Shown here: positions 44,901-53,557 of the stretch, piece by piece
Layout of the letters: each line of letters begins with the position of its first letter
Position numbering within the stretch: position 1 is the first letter of the stretch
Assembly: GCA_963799975.1 (NCBI GenBank)
Contig: CAWCZF010000001.1
Span: 372,001 to 436,000 of the forward strand
Source: Actinoallomurus sp963799975
GTDB lineage: Bacteria > Actinomycetota > Actinomycetes > Streptosporangiales > Streptosporangiaceae
Reading direction: 5' to 3'
DNA: 64,000 nt
Notes under the pieces: generated by a model
Seen by the model: the letters and a program-made list of their open reading frames with translations, nothing else
What the model was told of the DNA's origin: nothing
Databases searched by the model: none
Position numbers and translations under genes: made by a program

Positions 44901-46428
44901 CGAGTTGCACCGGGCCGGCTTCACCGACACCGCTCCGCGGCCGGAGATCCCCCATGACGTTCTGCTCGATCTGCGGCAGACCGTCGTGGGCGGAGCACGA
45001 ACAGCCGTGGGCGACGTGCCACGCACCGTGGATCCGGTCCGGCTCGCGGCCGACCTGCGCGACACACTGGGCGGTGAGCGCGTCGAGGGTGCCGCCGTGC
45101 TCGCCCGCCTGCACGAGCTCCGTCAGGATCCGGCCGCCGCGGACCGCCTGCGTACGGCCTACCGGCAGGCCGCCGGCGCCGAGCTGCGGGCGGACCTCGC
45201 GCGGGCCGGCGCCGAGGGGCGGCTGGACTTCGACATCGACCCCTACCTGCCGCATCTGCTGGCGGACTCGCCCGCCGCGGAGCGGCCGACGTACCGGCCC
45301 GCGTCGAGCGACCGCTGGTTCACCACCGACGTCGCTGACGCGATCGCGGCCGGCGACGGCCCCCGGTTGGGCGAGCTGCTCAACCGCACCGACCGCCGAC
45401 CGGAGACGATCTGGGCGCTCGAGGACGACTACCGCATGGAGTACGGCGCCGACCTGCTCGACGAGATCACGGACCGGTTCGGCGAGCGTTCCTCTGAGGG
45501 GGACTATCTGAGGCACCTTCTCGGCGAGGGATCGCTGGAGACCTCGATCGTCTCGGTCGATGAGGTCAAGCACCTCTACGACAGGCTGTCCCAGGCGACG
45601 TTCCGTGCCCAGAGCGGCGCCGAGGTCCGGCTTCCGTTCGGCCACATCAAGGACGGTTGCCGCGAACGCGCACACTGGATGGTGATGAAGCTCGCCGAGT
45701 GGGGCTACCACGCCGAGAAGATCTTCGCTGTCCGCCAGGGACCGCATTCGCGCCTGGACGTCCAGGTCACGAGCGAGGCCGGTACGCTCTCCACCTTCTG
45801 GTCCTTCCACGTCGCGGTCCGGGTCCTGGTCCGGCACGAGAGCGGCCAGATCTACGAGGTCGTGATCGATCCTTCGATGCGGCGCGGACCGCTGAGCGTC
45901 GACGAGTGGGCCGGGCTCATGGGAATCGGCCGGGACGAGTACCTGCGCTTCGACACGCCGGGCGAACTCCCCGACCGGCTCGGGCGCATCGTCCACGGCC
46001 TCTCCTACACCGGAGCGATCGAGAGCGATACGGCGCTCGTCTTCACGGCGCCGCCGGAGACGTACAAGCCCTACGACGGCGACCTCTCGACGTTGCGGAA
46101 CGCGGACCAGCGGGCCCGGTGGAGCATCGGACGCATCGAGATGTACGCGCGGGACGCCGAGGCGCGGGAGCTGGGCGCCGTCGTGAGCCGGATCGCCGGG
46201 GAGCACGGGACGTCGGATGTCGAGTCGGCGGCGCGGGCGGTGGCGGACCTGGTTCAGCACGACCCGGCGTACCGCATGCTGCTCGATGACACGCGTGTGC
46301 GCAGGGCGTGGCCGGCCGTGCTGGTCCCGCACACCGCCACGGCCGCCGCGGCGTTCCCCGCTGCCGTTGCCAAGCGCGCCTACGACCTGGTCCGCGCGTC
46401 CCACGGTTTCGCGCCCGGCCTGCCGTGA
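41926..46428 (+). CDS. Polymorphic-toxin-like protein: CpnT-like N-terminus, PI3/4K-like domain, C-terminal protein-glutaminase-like domain
   Basis: 1500 residues. Residues ~1-230 are helical, with a WPDGSMAGLAVMRDAF element like the N-terminus of CpnT-type type VII-exported toxins; hydrophobic/Gly-rich segments follow at ~245-400. Residues ~450-690 are a low-complexity Pro/Thr linker. Residues ~690-920 resemble a PI3/4-kinase-like phosphotransferase: lysine K725 in RRVIMKFDS, ADRHRKNWLVDSYGLIWGVD with D806, N811 and D824. The C-terminal ~270 residues include GCRERAHWMVMKLAEWGYHA (C1245), FWSFHVAVRVLV (H1295) and YEVVIDPSMRRG (D1315), matching the Cys-His-Asp layout of protein-glutaminase deamidases. 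GTG 41926 with GGGAG upstream. No adjacent immunity gene is obvious. Domains are read by eye. Confidence 0.75.
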   Translation: MGASGYTAVPASWAAAGRGMGDVSYRMASVVDTLCHRLAAAGVCWGDDEIGRAFFNGDGKDAGFGRSRDAVLADLADMVNLVRATGAVLTVSGANYAVAERASAIGAATDAGQGASAGAELYRLPSVTAGLATSDPPPAMFTRILRFLETLVGGCQWPDGSMAGLAVMRDAFHAAAASFGSLADEVAGHLQRVTADNSGVATQNFASFARALHGGDDGGGLRWLISVCQGLGDWIGTLIGEKRAARLQFELSCAFLLGLWSAALTISAFTGGGSVAAATATTEAEGAGLRALIWSIARAVGLGAVFSGGMDTAGQFARMREGKDFSFTELGLASGEGAVAGLVMGGAGAWVARSSRPFATTLASYLRAGGVKGAVSRFAFAGTTGTAGNVAAQAAFDHGHVDFVQAAEFGFGMAGLEGAREVGRAAARHFGSGRPPQATSASAADPVRPRAESEALLIPVHDEGGVQTEPADTSGSGEPTPSGSHRLATTDTRLATTATRPVTTDAREPTLTAGRDTATQSDSVTHLDTAPSRLADAASDGASGANTFPSVADALGRPPASPARAAPAPPRDGQTPGEAPLTLPHPVRNDGTGAGGRGRPGETGGAPATPVHDERVTGASPAAAVADAAPAARPEKGAAMPVPVKPGHGHADRPSVPVADHVAPVHPGAGPGAQPHSGGLPPLTLESLRASMDSGIREVSRLTDGTSSATVDLVTYNDGRRVIMKFDSVPHTDAEFLFAAMGQAMGAPVPRVVEMGHRTVAMEYVDGSNGLRISRMYGEDHVSQLISRSVEARRLGVLDVLARYADRHRKNWLVDSYGLIWGVDHASSFIRGAPDPALDPFVRDLVTGGPDGSRIIDHPLSRRDVELIGRALERLRPEFERRGRIGWYDGVMMQLDELARHATGTRPLYDDAHPFPGHEGAGTGPAGPGTGGPPSRIERLLNAADTPPTHDTPPTHERSGPQAASPTQPDPHKSLKSPTHSDRVLDRQYLDDELHRAGFTDTAPRPEIPHDVLLDLRQTVVGGARTAVGDVPRTVDPVRLAADLRDTLGGERVEGAAVLARLHELRQDPAAADRLRTAYRQAAGAELRADLARAGAEGRLDFDIDPYLPHLLADSPAAERPTYRPASSDRWFTTDVADAIAAGDGPRLGELLNRTDRRPETIWALEDDYRMEYGADLLDEITDRFGERSSEGDYLRHLLGEGSLETSIVSVDEVKHLYDRLSQATFRAQSGAEVRLPFGHIKDGCRERAHWMVMKLAEWGYHAEKIFAVRQGPHSRLDVQVTSEAGTLSTFWSFHVAVRVLVRHESGQIYEVVIDPSMRRGPLSVDEWAGLMGIGRDEYLRFDTPGELPDRLGRIVHGLSYTGAIESDTALVFTAPPETYKPYDGDLSTLRNADQRARWSIGRIEMYARDAEARELGAVVSRIAGEHGTSDVESAARAVADLVQHDPAYRMLLDDTRVRRAWPAVLVPHTATAAAAFPAAVAKRAYDLVRASHGFAPGLP

Positions 46429-46498
46429 GCGGCTCTCGGTCCACCGCGACGCCGTCGCGCCGGCCGCCGGGCCGCTCGTGTCGTGGCGCGGGAGGTCC

Positions 46499-46960
46499 TC
46501 ACCGCGGATCTTCCGTCTCGACGTCGTCCCAGTTCGCGAGTGAGGACATGAGGTCGCCCGCCAGCCGCAGCACCGCGCGTTCGGTCGGCGAGAGGGCGGT
46601 CATGGCGCGCTCCAGCCAGACGGCGCGTGAGTGGACGTCACGCCCGAGCCGCTCGTGGCCCGCTTCGGTGAGCCGGAGCACCACCTGGCGGCGGTCCTCA
46701 TCGGAGGTGGCGCGCTCGATCCAGCCGCGTTCCTCCAGACGGGCGAGCGTACGGGTGAGGGTCTGCGGCTTGGAGCGCTGGAGCTCGGCGAGGCGGCCGG
46801 CGGTCAGGGCGCCGCCGCGGTCGAGATGGCTCAGCGCGCTGATCATCGACAGCGTGGTGCCGTCCTGCGGACGCTCGGCGCGCAGCCGCTGCGCGAGGGT
46901 GGTCGCGCCAATGGCGGTACGCACGACGTCGTCGGGGAGCGCTGGGGGTTCTTTGTGCAT
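46499..46960 (-). CDS. MarR-family regulator
   Basis: 153 residues. Winged helix at ~50-105 with LSHLDRGGALTAGRLAELQR, then PQTLTRTLARLEERGWIERA and wing SDEDRRQVVLRLTEAG. The recognition region includes Lys-Pro-Gln-Thr. Isolated; the upstream region to 47035 holds an AT-rich segment with AGTAAGCTTGAGCGTA. No adjacent transporter or enzyme to guess a ligand. Confidence 0.88.
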   Translation of the reverse strand: MHKEPPALPDDVVRTAIGATTLAQRLRAERPQDGTTLSMISALSHLDRGGALTAGRLAELQRSKPQTLTRTLARLEERGWIERATSDEDRRQVVLRLTEAGHERLGRDVHSRAVWLERAMTALSPTERAVLRLAGDLMSSLANWDDVETEDPR

Positions 46961-47050
46961 GGAACGTGAGATTAGTAAGCTTGAGCGTATGAAATCAAGA
47001 GGTATATCGGGTTTTCTAGCGCATACCGTACGCAGATGCTGACGAAGTCA

Positions 47051-47087
47051 CCGTCCGGCCCCTGCCCGGAGAGCAGGGGCCGGACGG
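47051..47087. terminator. Terminator downstream of the copper-storage gene
   Basis: Perfect 15-bp arms CCGTCCGGCCCCTGC / GCAGGGGCCGGACGG with a 7-nt loop. It lies 5 bp beyond the stop of the Csp-type gene on the minus strand. Confidence 0.8.
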
Positions 47088-47092
47088 AACTC

Positions 47093-47449
47093 TCAGGCTC
47101 GGACGCCGGCCAGGCTTCGGCACGCCTCGGCGCAGGTCCGGCAGATCCCGGCGCAGCGCTTCATGACCGGGTCGCTGTTCATCGTCATGCACGCCTCGGC
47201 GCACATGTCCGCCACGCGGGCGCACGTGGCCGCCATCTCGATCGCGTGCGGAGACTGGCGCATCACCATGTCCGCGCACGCACGTGCGACGTCGACGCAG
47301 TCCATGAGTGGGCCCATCATGGTCATGTCGGCGTGCTGGCCGCCCTGCTTCAGGCAGTGCGTGATCGTCTGCTCGCTACAGCTGTAGCTCTCGATGCAGG
47401 CGTCGATGCACTTCTGCATTTCGGAATTGATCTTCCCGCCGTAGTTCAC
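47093..47449 (-). CDS. Four-helix copper-storage-type protein (Csp/DUF326)
   Basis: 118 residues with about 15 cysteines in regular CxxxC and CxxC spacings: MQKCIDACIESYSCSEQTIT, MDCVDVARACADMVM, AATCARVADMCAEACMTM, MKRCAGICRTCAEACRSL. This is the pattern of cytosolic Csp proteins, which line a four-helix bundle with Cys to hold many Cu(I) ions. GTG 47449 has GGAGGAGG upstream; an upstream frame would only add a Gly/Ala stretch. No CsoR or copper ATPase neighbours. A signal peptide is absent. Confidence 0.85.
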   Translation of the reverse strand: MNYGGKINSEMQKCIDACIESYSCSEQTITHCLKQGGQHADMTMMGPLMDCVDVARACADMVMRQSPHAIEMAATCARVADMCAEACMTMNSDPVMKRCAGICRTCAEACRSLAGVRA

Positions 47450-47855
47450 GGTTCCTCCTCCGGACGTGGCCCCGCCTACTCCGGGGGCCGGGATGGCGAC
47501 CCTCACGTGGCCTATTCCCCAGGTCGCCCGTCCGAGTTGCTGTCAGTCGTCGCTTTTATAATGGTCGCCCATTATTTTGCGCTGCCATGTTGTGCGACTT
47601 TCCGGTCGTAGGGCGCAATGGATGCTAATTGCTATTTATAACTCGAAATCGCGACATTACGGGCACAGTCTCGTACGGTGCGCGCCGGGCTGCCACGCCA
47701 GTGCTCGCGTACGGGCGGCGGTCGCGGCAGGGCGGCCCGCCGGCCGCCGTCGTGGAATTTGGTCCCCGATCCTTGCGATTGTGGGCTCCCGTCGCGACAG
47801 GAACCGGATACGGTCTTTGGGCTGACAGTCCCGATCATCCCGATACCCGAGGGGG
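47450..47855. other. Intergenic region with AT-rich promoter-like segment
   Basis: About 400 bp between divergent genes. The part at 47545-47660 is AT-rich for this genome and contains TATAAT at 47557-47562. A TTGCTG lies 14 bp before it, too close for a standard -35. Presumed promoter region for both sides; no gene seen. Confidence 0.4.
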
Positions 47856-47861
47856 ATGAGC

Positions 47862-49331
47862 GTGTCCGGCCCGACGGACGAGAACGCGCCTCCATCCGGC
47901 TCCGCCGTGCCTGCCGAAGACGCCGAGCCGGACCCGGACGACGCGTACCCACCGGACCGCACCGCGACTCCCGGCGAGGACCCCGGCGAAGGACCCCACC
48001 CGGAGAGCCCGGAGGAATCCGCGCACGTGACGCGCCCGTGCGCGTACTGCGGGCGGCCGATCGAGCAGGCGGCCGAGGGATCCCCGGCGGTTCGCTACTG
48101 CCCGGACAACGAGGGCGCGTGCGCACGCGCGGCCGCCGGACGGCGGGCGCGCGACCAGGACACCCCCGGCCTCGCCGGCCAGGTGGCACGCACGTGGGAC
48201 CTGGTCGAGCGCCTCGAGGACGTCGCCGAACTCCTGGCGCTCTCCCTCACGGGCGGCCTGAGCGTGGCGGGCGTCGAGCGCCGGCTGGCCGAGGCGCGGG
48301 CCGACGCCGCCACCGGCCTCGCCGACGCGCACCGTGAGAGAGAGGCCGCCCGGCTGGAGTCCGAACAGGCGTTCGCCCAGCTCGGAGCCGTACGCGACCA
48401 TCTGCGGAGGGCGACCGCCGAGGTGACCGGGCTGACCGCGCAGCTGGAGTCGGCGCGTGCCGACCGCGACCTCGCGCGCGATCTCAGCGCGCAGGCGACA
48501 CGCACGGCCGAGGCCGCCAACACCGCGATCACCGCCGTACGGGAGGAACGCGACCGGCTGATGGGCCGCGTCGTGGAGCTCACCGCCACGCTGGACCTCG
48601 TACGCGGGCAGCTCGCCGGGGCCAAGGAGGCGCAGCGGCGGTCGATGGCGCTGGAGGAGACGCGTACGCGGCTGCGCGCCACGGAGTCGGAGCTGGACAA
48701 GATGCGGACCACCGCGGAGATCGCACAGAAGGCGCGCGCCGCCGCCGAGCAGGCGTGCGCGGAGGCCGACCGGCAGGCGCTGGAGGCGCGCTCCCACGCC
48801 GAGGAGATGAACGCCGAGCGCGACGATCTCATCGCCGAACGCGACTCGCTGGCCGCCGACCTCAAGTCGTGCCGGGCGGAGCTGGCGGCCGCCGCGCCGC
48901 GGCTGGCAGCGGGCGAGCAGCTTCTCGCCGAGCTCGAACAGCAGCAGTCACGCATGCTCGAGCAGCAGTTGCTGGCGCGTGAACAGGCCCAGATGGTCGA
49001 CCAGCTGCGCGGCGCGCTCGCGACCATGCTGACCGAGCGCGACGCGGCGCGTGCCGAGGCGGAGCGGGTGAGGAGCAGAGCCGAGGCCGAGATCGAGCGG
49101 GCCAGGGCCGAGGCCGAGCTCGCGAACCGGGGCCCACGGCACGCGCGCCCGCCGGAGTTCACCACACCGGCGGCACCCGGGGCGCCGGCGGCGGATGGCT
49201 CGGACGGCACGCAGCCGCCCGGCCGGTTCCCCGCACACCCGTCCGGGCCGTTCCCGCCCGGCCACGACCTCGGCGGCGTGAACGGCCCCCCGGAGTCGTT
49301 CCGCCGTTTCCTCCCCCCGTCAGAGGACTAG
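47862..49331 (+). CDS. Coiled-coil protein with N-terminal Cys cluster
   Basis: 489 residues. Acidic, Pro-rich start; a possible zinc knuckle RPCAYCGRPIEQ with further Cys in RYCPDNEGACARA, ~residues 55-85; then a long helical coiled coil from ~100 to ~420 rich in Ala, Glu and Arg; a Pro-rich tail ending FLPPSED. No signal peptide or membrane helix. Possibly a structural or tip-associated scaffold of filamentous growth. GTG 47862 has GAGGGGG at a proper distance; ATG 47856 would overlap that site. Confidence 0.65.
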   Translation: MSGPTDENAPPSGSAVPAEDAEPDPDDAYPPDRTATPGEDPGEGPHPESPEESAHVTRPCAYCGRPIEQAAEGSPAVRYCPDNEGACARAAAGRRARDQDTPGLAGQVARTWDLVERLEDVAELLALSLTGGLSVAGVERRLAEARADAATGLADAHREREAARLESEQAFAQLGAVRDHLRRATAEVTGLTAQLESARADRDLARDLSAQATRTAEAANTAITAVREERDRLMGRVVELTATLDLVRGQLAGAKEAQRRSMALEETRTRLRATESELDKMRTTAEIAQKARAAAEQACAEADRQALEARSHAEEMNAERDDLIAERDSLAADLKSCRAELAAAAPRLAAGEQLLAELEQQQSRMLEQQLLAREQAQMVDQLRGALATMLTERDAARAEAERVRSRAEAEIERARAEAELANRGPRHARPPEFTTPAAPGAPAADGSDGTQPPGRFPAHPSGPFPPGHDLGGVNGPPESFRRFLPPSED

Positions 49332-49630
49332 GAGAGGCATCTCACCGCGCCCATCCGCTCGGCGAAGGGCGAGTTCCACCGGGGATCGCGGACGGCTGCC
49401 ACACCTCCCGGCCGACCTCGGCGGCGTGAACGCCTTCGCCGGCGAGGGCGACCACGCGGGCACGACCCTGCTGGGCGCGCGCCGCGACCCGATGCCGCCG
49501 TTCGCGAGCACCGTACTGGCCCCCCGGAGTCTCCCAAAGCAACCAGGGGGGACGCATCTCGCCCCGCTCCGCGCCGGGCGGCGGGACGTCTCCGCGGGCA
49601 CCGCGTGGCCGAGAGGCGGTTGAGCCGCGA
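49332..49630. other. Non-coding gap
   Basis: 299 bp between convergent genes. Several open frames exist but none has a ribosome site or consistent codon bias. No strong inverted repeat was seen, so a terminator here is not evident. Confidence 0.35.
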
Positions 49631-50968
49631 TCACCCCGGACGACCCACACCCGCGGCCCGCCCTGTGTGCCGCAGGCGGCGCGTCGCGACCCGGGCCAGT
49701 ACGGCGGGGGAGAACAGCGAGATCGGCGACGAGGAGAGCGAGAGCACGTCGAGCAGGCTCGCGCAGACGCGCCGGTCGACGTTCGCGGCGGCCACCACGC
49801 GGTCGACGTAGGCGTTGATCACCCGGGTGCTCAGCCGGGTCGGGTCCGCCTCGGTCTCGCGGTACCGCAGGTCCTCTCCGGTGGCCACGAGCCACGCGCC
49901 CGCCCCGCTGCGTGCCACCCGCCGCTGGAACCGGCGTTCGAGGTCGTCCGCGTCGTCGCGCAGGCAGTCGTCCAGGGCCAGCGCCGAGATCGCCGCGACG
50001 CTCATGCCCTGTCCGTAGATCGGGTTGAAGGCGCAGGCCGCGTCGCCCATCACCACGAACCCCTTCGGCCAGGCGGGCAGCCGTTCGTAGTGCCGCCGGT
50101 GGTTCGCGGTGCGGCGGAAACCGGTGATCGGGCTGAGCGGCCGCGCGTCGCGTATCGCCTCGTACAGCACCGGGTCCCGCAGCCCCTTGGCGAACCGCAG
50201 GAAGGCCTCCTCGTCGGTCGGACCGTAGTCGCGGCCCGCGCCGGAGAGGCTGCAGATCCAGCGCCCGCCCTCCTGCGGGAACAACCCGCCCGTACGCCGG
50301 GTCGCGGGCGGGTCCGCCTGGAGGTAGAGCGCCTTCCACCCCGGGTCGAATCCGTCCGGTACGGCGTAGTAGCGGCTGGCGTAGCCGAGTAAGGGGTCCA
50401 CGAGCGTCTCCGGCGGCGACGGGTAGCCGAGCGTCGCCAGCCAGGCGGGGGCGCGCGAGCCGCGGCCGGTGGCGTCCACGACCAGGTCGGTCGCGATCGC
50501 CTCGCCCGAGCGGAGTTCGATCCCCGCCACGTCGTGCCCGCGCGCGATGAGCCCGACCGCCTCGTTGCCCTCCATGATGTCCAGCGAGAGTTCGTCCGCG
50601 GTGAGCCGCGAACGTACCGCCCAGTCGAGTAACGGGCGGCTGAACGTCAGCAGCCGCGTCACGTCGAACCGCGTGCGCCAGCCGGCGGCGGTCAGCCACA
50701 GTACGTCGGCGGGCACCCCGATCTCGGCGGCGCCGGCGCCGAGGAGCGTCTTTTCCAGCCCGGGGAAGAAGTCCTCCATGAGCTCCAGCCCACGGGTCCA
50801 GAGCACGTGCAGGTGGCGGGACTGCGGAATGCCGGGGCGGAAGGCCGCCCCGGCCGGGAACCGGTCGCGCTCGACGAGCGTGACGCGGTCGAAGTGGTCG
50901 GTCAGTACGCGCACGGCGAGCAACCCGGTGAGGCTGCCGCCGATGACGACGGCGTGGTCGCGGTTCAT
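49631..50968 (-). CDS. FAD-dependent monooxygenase/halogenase-like oxidoreductase
   Basis: 445 residues. FAD-binding GxGxxG-like start AVVIGGSLTGLLAVRVLTDH, then VTLVERDRFPAGAAFRPGIP; a mid-protein VVDATGRGSRAPAWL, and the second FAD motif WPKGFVVMGDAACAFNPIYG. This matches the FAD-dependent oxidoreductases annotated near tryptophan-halogenase or geranylgeranyl-reductase families. The WxWxIP halogenase motif was not seen, so halogenation is unlikely. Divergent from the TenA-like gene with a 126-bp shared promoter region; the two may act in one pathway. Confidence 0.82.
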   Translation of the reverse strand: MNRDHAVVIGGSLTGLLAVRVLTDHFDRVTLVERDRFPAGAAFRPGIPQSRHLHVLWTRGLELMEDFFPGLEKTLLGAGAAEIGVPADVLWLTAAGWRTRFDVTRLLTFSRPLLDWAVRSRLTADELSLDIMEGNEAVGLIARGHDVAGIELRSGEAIATDLVVDATGRGSRAPAWLATLGYPSPPETLVDPLLGYASRYYAVPDGFDPGWKALYLQADPPATRRTGGLFPQEGGRWICSLSGAGRDYGPTDEEAFLRFAKGLRDPVLYEAIRDARPLSPITGFRRTANHRRHYERLPAWPKGFVVMGDAACAFNPIYGQGMSVAAISALALDDCLRDDADDLERRFQRRVARSGAGAWLVATGEDLRYRETEADPTRLSTRVINAYVDRVVAAANVDRRVCASLLDVLSLSSSPISLFSPAVLARVATRRLRHTGRAAGVGRPG

Positions 50969-51094
50969 TCGCGGCTCCCGGGTATGGCGAGGGAGACATA
51001 GGCGTCATGAGGTTTGGGACATCTATGAAACCGTCATATTGACCCACTGTGAAGGATGCGGATACTGGAGGCTCCCCGAGCAAGGAGTAACGCG

Positions 51095-51859
51095 ATGACT
51101 ACTGCCAGCGGTCCCACGACCCGGCCTCCGTCCCGTACGCAGCACCATCGGACCGTGAAGCGGGAGCTGACCGAAACCCCGCACCCGGCCTGGGCGCTGA
51201 CCATGGTCGACGCGCTCCGGCCCGACTGGGCGGCGGTGCTGGAGGCGCCGGTGTTCACCGCGACCGCCCACGGGGAGTTCCCCGAGGAGGCTTGGCGGCG
51301 GGTCCTGCTCGACTTCTTCTGCGTCGTCGAAGCGTTCCCGAAGTACATGGGCGTCTACCTGGCCAAGACCACATTCGGCCAGAGCCCTGGCGACTATCTG
51401 GCCCGCGACTGGCTGATCGGCAACATACGTACGGAGGCCCTGCACGCCCAGTGGTACGCCGACTGGGCCGCCGCCCACGGCATCCCGCACGAGGAACTCG
51501 TCTCGCACCGTCCCGGCCCGGAGGCGGCCGCGCTCTATGAGTTCCTGTGGTCGGTCTGCTACCGCGGCACGCTCGCCGAGGCGTTGGGCGCGGTCAACTA
51601 CGCGATCGAGGGCACGACGGGTGAGTGGACGCGGCTCGTGCTGCCGGCCTTCCGCGAGCGGTACGCCGGCGACCCCCGCGCGCTGCTCTGGCTCAGCGAG
51701 CACGCCGAGTACGACGACGCGCACCCACGCGAGGCGTTCGAGCTCATCAAGATCACCGTACGGGACGAGGCCGAGCGGGCGAAGGTCGAGTCGGCCACAC
51801 GCCGGTCGCTCGAACTCTTCCGCCGCGGATTCGACGCGAGTTTCCACGCGGTTGGGTAA
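51095..51859 (+). CDS. TenA/PqqC-like (heme-oxygenase fold) protein
   Basis: 254 residues. All-helical TenA_E/PqqC-like pattern: PEEAWRRVLLDFFCVVEAFP, TFGQSPGDYLARDWLIGNIR, EALHAQWYADWAAAHGI, GALGAVNYAIEGTTGEW-like region and LSEHAEYDDAHPREAFELIK. Histidines and glutamates in HAQW, IEGTTGEW and HAEYDDAH could hold a diiron centre as in HDO-type oxygenases. ATG 51095 with AAGGAG six nt upstream; an upstream frame from 51056 has no ribosome site. Reaction unknown. Confidence 0.78.
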   Translation: MTTASGPTTRPPSRTQHHRTVKRELTETPHPAWALTMVDALRPDWAAVLEAPVFTATAHGEFPEEAWRRVLLDFFCVVEAFPKYMGVYLAKTTFGQSPGDYLARDWLIGNIRTEALHAQWYADWAAAHGIPHEELVSHRPGPEAAALYEFLWSVCYRGTLAEALGAVNYAIEGTTGEWTRLVLPAFRERYAGDPRALLWLSEHAEYDDAHPREAFELIKITVRDEAERAKVESATRRSLELFRRGFDASFHAVG

Positions 51860-52075
51860 TGTCTCGGTGAAGGATTCGTCAAATACAGCGGGTTTTGTTT
51901 GGATTCTCCTCTGAAATCGGGATAGGCGACCTGAGGTCATGCGATAGGGGTCGATGCGCGCTTTCCTGCTGCCTTTCAAAGACTGATCGTCTTTGGCATT
52001 CCCGCCGCTCAGTGCGGGTATCTCATGGTCGATCACGTTTTGCGCCAACCGTCGAGCCGCAGGGAAGGGTTGCGA

Positions 52076-53287
52076 ATGGACGTCACCGCCAGTGGCCTGA
52101 GGATGTTCGTCGCGACGACCGCGGGCGTCGCGCTCGTGATGAGCGCGGGATGCGGCAGCGGTGGCAGTTCCGCGGGCCAGAACGCCGGCCGGAAAGCCGC
52201 GGCCGCGGCGGCCCAAGTGGTCATCACTCCCGCCAACGGCACCGCCGGCGTACGGCCGGATGACCGGGTCGTCGTCCACGCCACGGGCGGGCGGCTCGCC
52301 GACGTCGTGCTCGACAGCGGCGGACGGCACGTCGCGGGCGAGTTCAACCGCGACCACACCCAGTGGAAGTCGCGGTGGAACCTCGAACCCGGCGCCAAGA
52401 TCAACGTACGCGCCAGCGCGGACAACGCCGACGGCCGCCGGGCGACGGCGGCGAGCAGCTTCGACACCGAGCGTGCCGCGAACACCTTCAAGGTCGCCCA
52501 GGACGACATCCTGGAGAGCCGCAAGGGCGAGACCTACGGCGTCGGCCTGCCCCTGATCCTCAACTTCGACCAGCCCGTACGCGACCGCGCCGCGGTCGAG
52601 AAGGTGCTCCAGGTGGTCGCCGAGAAGCCGGTCCTCGGGGCCTGGCGCTGGTTCGACGACAAGCAGGTGATCTACCGGGCCAAGACGTACTGGCCCGCGC
52701 ACCAGAAGGTCACGCTGATCGCCCACCTCAGCGGCGTCGACAGCGGCAAGGGCGTCTACGGCACCAAGGACCTGGTCCGCACCTACCGGATCGGCGCGGC
52801 GCAGATCGCCTACCTCGACATCGCCAAGCACCAGATGCGGGTCGAATGGGACGGCAGGACGGTACGGCACGTCCCGATCAGCGCGGGCATGGGCGGCAGC
52901 GCGGAGTACACCACGACCAGCGGCATCCACCTCAACATGGAAAAGGACGAGGACGTCGTCATGACCTCGCCCGGCCGCGGCCCCGGCGACGCGGGCTACT
53001 ACAGCGAACTCATCCACTATGCCGTGCGCGTCTCGAACGCCGGCGAATACCTCCACCAGACGCCCGGCGACGAGGGCTGCCTCGGCAACAGCAACTGCAG
53101 CCACGGCTGCATCCGCCAGCCCGCCACCGACGCGATCTGGTACTACAAGCACTCTCAGCCCGGCGACCCGGTCGACATCACCGGCACCGACCGCCCGGTC
53201 GAGCCGGACAACGGCTGGTCCTTCTACCAGATGCCCTGGAACAAGTGGCTGCGCGGCAGCGCGCTCGTCTCGGCACACCACCACTGA
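52076..53287 (+). CDS. L,D-transpeptidase lipoprotein (YkuD, Ig-like domains)
   Basis: 403 residues. Lipoprotein signal FVATTAGVALVMSAGC, so anchored to the outer face of the membrane. Two Ig-like domains (~45-250) precede the YkuD catalytic domain with SHGCIRQP near residues 341-348 (active Cys ~345) and a preceding HTTTSGIH-like strand TTTSGIHLNME. It forms 3-3 peptidoglycan cross-links, like mycobacterial LdtMt2. ATG 52076 follows GAAGGG; a longer start at 52025 would bury the signal. Confidence 0.92.
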   Translation: MDVTASGLRMFVATTAGVALVMSAGCGSGGSSAGQNAGRKAAAAAAQVVITPANGTAGVRPDDRVVVHATGGRLADVVLDSGGRHVAGEFNRDHTQWKSRWNLEPGAKINVRASADNADGRRATAASSFDTERAANTFKVAQDDILESRKGETYGVGLPLILNFDQPVRDRAAVEKVLQVVAEKPVLGAWRWFDDKQVIYRAKTYWPAHQKVTLIAHLSGVDSGKGVYGTKDLVRTYRIGAAQIAYLDIAKHQMRVEWDGRTVRHVPISAGMGGSAEYTTTSGIHLNMEKDEDVVMTSPGRGPGDAGYYSELIHYAVRVSNAGEYLHQTPGDEGCLGNSNCSHGCIRQPATDAIWYYKHSQPGDPVDITGTDRPVEPDNGWSFYQMPWNKWLRGSALVSAHHH

Positions 53288-53557
53288 ACACCGGGAGTCC
53301 TCCCGCACGGCGCCGACCGTACGGCCTGCGGTGAGCGGCGAGGCCATGACTCGGCTCTCACCCGCCCCGGACCCGGCATGTTAGAGAGATTCTTGCAATC
53401 TTCAGTCCGTTTATTGCATGGAATCATCTCCCGTTCTACTGTGTGCTCAGCCCGGTGTCGTCCGTACGGCGGCCGGCCCGGCCCCCGTCAGGGTTCGCTG
53501 TCAGCGCGGTTCCGTCCCGCGTTGTCTGCGGCTCTCCGCCGAGAAGGGTGAAGCGTT

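Noticed and set aside
49631..50968. Tryptophan halogenase
   Set aside because: The FAD motifs fit a broader oxidoreductase group, and the WxWxIP motif of flavin halogenases was not found.
51023..53347. 774-residue open frame antisense to the TenA-like and transpeptidase genes
   Set aside because: It covers two well-supported genes on the other strand and shows only mirrored codon bias.
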